A DNA stretch of 64,000 bases, taken from Cellvibrionaceae bacterium. Its GTDB lineage: Bacteria > Pseudomonadota > Gammaproteobacteria > Pseudomonadales > Cellvibrionaceae. The translations under genes and the position numbers were made by a program. Under the pieces are notes generated by a model. That model had not been told where the DNA came from. It did no database searches and saw only the letters and a list, made by a program, of their open reading frames with translations. Below are positions 61,487 through 64,000 of the stretch, in pieces. Location of the stretch: positions 38,265 through 102,264 of the forward strand of contig JAGKWQ010000013.1 of the NCBI GenBank assembly GCA_021151825.1. The letters are read 5' to 3'. The number at the start of each line of letters is the position of its first letter. Within the stretch, counting starts at the first letter, position 1.

Positions 61487-62842
61487 TTATTTTTTGTAAG
61501 AGCACTTGTTAGGGTTGCCCGCTGGATCAGAACCAAATGCAGCAACGGTACAGGCAATTGAACCACCAACAGAAACTTTCTTGGTGACCCACTTGCCTTT
61601 ACGACCAAATGCCACCCAGCCATCACCAGAGGTTACTGAACAGGTTTCGCCGAGATCCGCACACTTGGAGAAGCCGCTCGGGTAATCACCAGTGCCGCCC
61701 AATACCGGACCGGAAGCAGCCGAGCTTGACGACTTGCTGGAAGAAACTGCTACTGAACTTTTGCTGGATGATGTTGCAGCAATGGAGCTGGACGATTTGC
61801 TCGAAGAAACCACGGCAGCAGAACTTGATGATTTACTGGAAGAAACCACCGCAACTGAACTCGGTGCAGATGATGAAGTTGGTGTACCACCGCATGTTGA
61901 TGACGTCAGCTGCGCACCGTTTTTACCAACGCCGGCATATTGCGCGAGATTATCTTTCACGCATTGTGGAGACACTGGTGCATAGCTGTAAGGAATGCTA
62001 ATCGGGAATGGAGCTGTGGTGGTCCAGTTAGTTGCGTCGATGGTGCCGCCGCTGCTCCAGGTAATGTTGTAGGTTGCAAAATCCGCTGGCGATTTCACGT
62101 TGTTATTGCGCAAATCCCAGACGCTGCTGCTGGAACCATCAAGGCCAACTTTTTTGCTATCGCGAATCAGGTTGTAAGACACCGTAATATTGTGTGAATC
62201 TTTTTTGATATCGATGGCGCTTTCGAACGTCAGGTCACCATCCGGTGAACCTTTACATTCGTTGTTTACTGCAAACAATTCGTTGTGATCAACCCACACG
62301 TTAGTGCCGCTGTCGATACGCAGCATATCCGCATCATTGCTGGCACCGGCGAGTGCGCCGATTTTCATATTACGAATAATTACGTTGCTGGATTTATTAA
62401 CGACCACACCGAAATTTGCCGAAGAACCATTAGCACCGATGATGGTAATACCTTTGGTAAATTCTTTAATTTCTACGTAGCGGTAAGCTTCACTCCAGCG
62501 CGGTTTCGGGCAGTTGCCAGACGAATCCACGGTGTGATCTTTTATCATTTGATTGATAAGGGAATCTTCGTTGCCGGTGTAGGTAATAATCAAAGGATAT
62601 GCACCACCAGATACTTTGCTGCCGTTAGCATCAAGCTTGGCGTTCGCAATAATGGTGTTGATTTCCTGATAGGTTGCCGCTGTAAATGATTTTGCACCGC
62701 TGACATTACCACCGTCAGTCGTAGAGAAACCACCAGTGCTGGCGGCCATGGCACTGCCACTAAAAAGGGCAATAGCAGCAGCGGTTGCTTTCAGAGTAAA
62801 GCCAGAGCTTTTTTTTGCAGTTGTTGGTTGAATGCGTAGCAT
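61487..62842 (-). CDS. PL1 pectate lyase with Ser linker and Cys-containing C-terminal domain; core beta-helix shortened
   Basis: A 451-aa secreted enzyme: signal peptide ending SAMA, a PL1 right-handed beta-helix (WVDHNELFAVNNECKG, DSHNITVSYNLIRDSKKVGLDG), three Ser-rich linkers and a C-terminal 75-residue domain with four Cys (FSKCADLGETCSVTSGD...VSVGGSIACTVAAFG), also seen at the end of other glycan enzymes. After GLDGSSSS the sequence jumps to VWDLRNNNVKSPADF; a normal PL1 has about 75 more residues here, including the RxPxxR catalytic arginine. So it may be inactive. The homologous 3' part of the tandem gene shares 99 identical bases. Confidence 0.8.
   Translation of the reverse strand: MLRIQPTTAKKSSGFTLKATAAAIALFSGSAMAASTGGFSTTDGGNVSGAKSFTAATYQEINTIIANAKLDANGSKVSGGAYPLIITYTGNEDSLINQMIKDHTVDSSGNCPKPRWSEAYRYVEIKEFTKGITIIGANGSSANFGVVVNKSSNVIIRNMKIGALAGASNDADMLRIDSGTNVWVDHNELFAVNNECKGSPDGDLTFESAIDIKKDSHNITVSYNLIRDSKKVGLDGSSSSVWDLRNNNVKSPADFATYNITWSSGGTIDATNWTTTAPFPISIPYSYAPVSPQCVKDNLAQYAGVGKNGAQLTSSTCGGTPTSSSAPSSVAVVSSSKSSSSAAVVSSSKSSSSIAATSSSKSSVAVSSSKSSSSAASGPVLGGTGDYPSGFSKCADLGETCSVTSGDGWVAFGRKGKWVTKKVSVGGSIACTVAAFGSDPAGNPNKCSYKK
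62023..62121 (-). repeat. 99-bp segment identical to the neighbouring lyase gene
   Basis: These bases are identical to 63902-64000, the last 99 bases of the window. They encode the end of the PL1 domain (RNNNVKSPADFATYNITWSS). Identity may continue past the window. Confidence 0.9.
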
Positions 62843-63254
62843 AATTACAATCTCGTCTTAGTTATTAAAGTTAGACGGATTGACCGAAACCAAGCGGTAA
62901 CGCAAGGGTATTCCGATAGAGATAATGCACTTACTATTATTTTTATTTTGCTTTTGATTCTTCTTACTTTTTTTGGCTGCCTGAAGAAGCATCGCGATCT
63001 ACAACACAGCTAATCAGGATAAATCACTCTCAGCAGAGCGACATTCGGTAACATCTGAGTGTCGGGTTTTTTATTCTTGCACTTACGCCAAAGAAAATCC
63101 AGCAGCAGCATTGAGTCGTTTCCAATCGTTACATCCAGCGTAAAACACGGTATGGATAGCGGGATTTTTTTGCCCAATGGGTTTTACATCCCTTCCAATA
63201 AAAAACCGATGGCAATTACACCATCGGTTTTTTTATAGGTGCAAACAGAGCGGG
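62843..63254. other. Intergenic region between tandem pectate lyase genes
   Basis: About 410 bp. It holds the promoter of the first lyase (leftward) and the terminator of the second gene (63201-63236). A weak stem-like CGACA (63040) / TGTCG (63061) with a T-run is visible on the plus strand. No coding region is supported. Confidence 0.55.
63201..63236 (-). terminator. Intrinsic terminator of the second lyase gene
   Basis: AAAAACCGATGG (63201-63212) with CCATCGGTTTTT (63221-63232), 8-nt loop, with more T after it. Confidence 0.88.
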
Positions 63255-64000
63255 TTAATTACATACCGAGCCAGTGACTACCGGAATTTCCGCGCTGGTG
63301 TGGTTGCCCTGGAAACCGAACTCTACAGTTTGGCCAGGTTGGATAACCGCATTCCAGCTCAGGTTGCTCGCCGAATAGCTGCCCGAGAAATTGGCATTCC
63401 AGGTACCGCTCAGAGTAGTGCCATTGGAATATTTCCAGCTCACGTTCCAGCCGTTAATCGCGCTGGTACCTTTGTTGGTAATACGGATCGCGCCCACAAA
63501 ACCTGAGCCCCAGTTATTTACAATTACGTAACTGCAATTACCGGAGGTATTCGGTGCGCTGCTTGCTACTGAACTTGATGATTTACTGGAAGACGTTGCG
63601 GCAATCGAGCTGGACGATTTACTCGATGAAACAACCGAGGATTTGCTCGATGATGTTGCTACAGCAGAACTTGACGATTTGCTGGAGGAAACAACTGCAA
63701 CCGAACTTGATGATTTACTGGAAGACACCACCGCAACTGAACTCGGTGCAGACGATGAAGTCGGCGTGCCACACACAGAAGCATTTAATTGCGCGTTATT
63801 TTTTCCAACACCAGCGACTTGCACAAGTTTATCTTTCACGCATTGCGGCGCAACCGGTGAATAGTTGTAAGGAATGCTAATTGGAAACGGTGCCGTGGTG
63901 ATCCAGTTAGTTGCGTCGATGGTGCCGCCGCTGCTCCAGGTAATGTTGTAGGTTGCAAAATCCGCTGGCGATTTCACGTTGTTATTGCGCAAATCCCAGA
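63255..64000 (-). CDS. PL1 pectate lyase with C-terminal CBM2, 5' part beyond the window
   Basis: The 3' part of a gene that enters from the right edge. The visible residues are the end of a PL1 domain (RNNNVKSPADFATYNITWSS...PFPISIPYNYSP, QVAGVGKNNAQL), long Ser linkers and a C-terminal CBM2 (CSYVIVNNWGSGFVGAIRITNKG...VSWKYSNGTTLSG...VEFGFQGNHTS), which binds cellulose. It is a tandem paralogue of the gene at 61487 but ends in a CBM2, not the four-Cys domain. Whether its catalytic core is complete cannot be seen. Confidence 0.88.
   Translation of the reverse strand, partial: WDLRNNNVKSPADFATYNITWSSGGTIDATNWITTAPFPISIPYNYSPVAPQCVKDKLVQVAGVGKNNAQLNASVCGTPTSSSAPSSVAVVSSSKSSSSVAVVSSSKSSSSAVATSSSKSSVVSSSKSSSSIAATSSSKSSSSVASSAPNTSGNCSYVIVNNWGSGFVGAIRITNKGTSAINGWNVSWKYSNGTTLSGTWNANFSGSYSASNLSWNAVIQPGQTVEFGFQGNHTSAEIPVVTGSVCN

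Noticed and set aside
61692..61985. Acidic Glu/Asp/Leu-rich open frames antisense to the lyase linkers
   Set aside because: Their repeats come from reading the Ser-rich linker codons on the other strand.
63554..63880. CRISPR-like spacing of repeats in the lyase linkers
   Set aside because: The repeats are translated Ser-linker codons, not regularly spaced identical units with unique spacers.

Overview
The window looks like chromosome from a Cellvibrio-type gammaproteobacterium. The evidence is indirect: secreted polysaccharide-degrading enzymes whose domains are joined by long Ser/Ala/Val linkers (a chitin-type AA10 LPMO with CBM5 and CBM73 modules near the left end; two tandem PL1 pectate lyases, one with a CBM2, at the right end), together with gammaproteobacterial housekeeping genes (phoBR, recQ, a RIO-type kinase, Bcr/CflA and YnfA transporters). 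No rRNA, tRNA, CRISPR array or complete insertion sequence was seen.

Layout. 0-2.2 kb: phoB (cut by the left edge) and phoR, separated by a MITE-like inverted repeat. 2.4-9.7 kb: the LPMO, a DUF2141 protein, a DesK/NarL-type two-component system, an MsbA-like ABC exporter, a cold-shock protein and YnfA. 9.8-15.8 kb: an MFS exporter, then an unusual chemosensory-like set: an oxygen-binding di-iron (ODP) metallo-beta-lactamase-fold protein behind a perfect FNR/Anr box, facing a CheX-CheY-CheA-like operon. 15.9-28.4 kb: Atm1-type ABC exporter, RIO kinase, a PepSY-PepSY-response regulator-histidine kinase operon, an S9 peptidase, two glycosyltransferases, an SDR/LysR divergent pair and a zinc-ribbon membrane protein with a HEFGH motif. 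28.5-33.4 kb: a flavin-dependent halogenase bracketed by recQ and an inverted relic of a recQ 3' end, then a secreted esterase. 33.5-39.8 kb: ArsR/AHSA1, a PEP-CTERM paralogue pair, Rrf2/thioredoxin-reductase-like, DUF924 and DUF2975/HTH genes.

39.9-48.8 kb is a defence and stress island, more AT-rich than its flanks: a DinD-like protein, an AbiEi/AbiEii toxin-antitoxin system with two clear operators, a Fic protein, and an EcoRII-type restriction-modification set (EcoRII-like nuclease, inverted HNH nuclease, Dcm-like methylase, Vsr repair nuclease). 48.9-55.3 kb is a loose accessory zone of small proteins, XRE regulators, lipoproteins, a decayed DUF4143 ATPase and many copies of one palindromic intergenic repeat.

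55.5-64 kb returns to ordinary genes: LysR, VOC and HAD proteins, Ogt, a ParE/RHH toxin-antitoxin pair, a Fur-boxed TonB receptor and the pectate lyases. The first pectate lyase appears to lack a central block of its beta-helix, including the expected catalytic arginine. Many small regulators (ArsR, Rrf2, XRE, AbiEi) have visible palindromic operators at or near their own start codons, suggesting autoregulation as a common theme.
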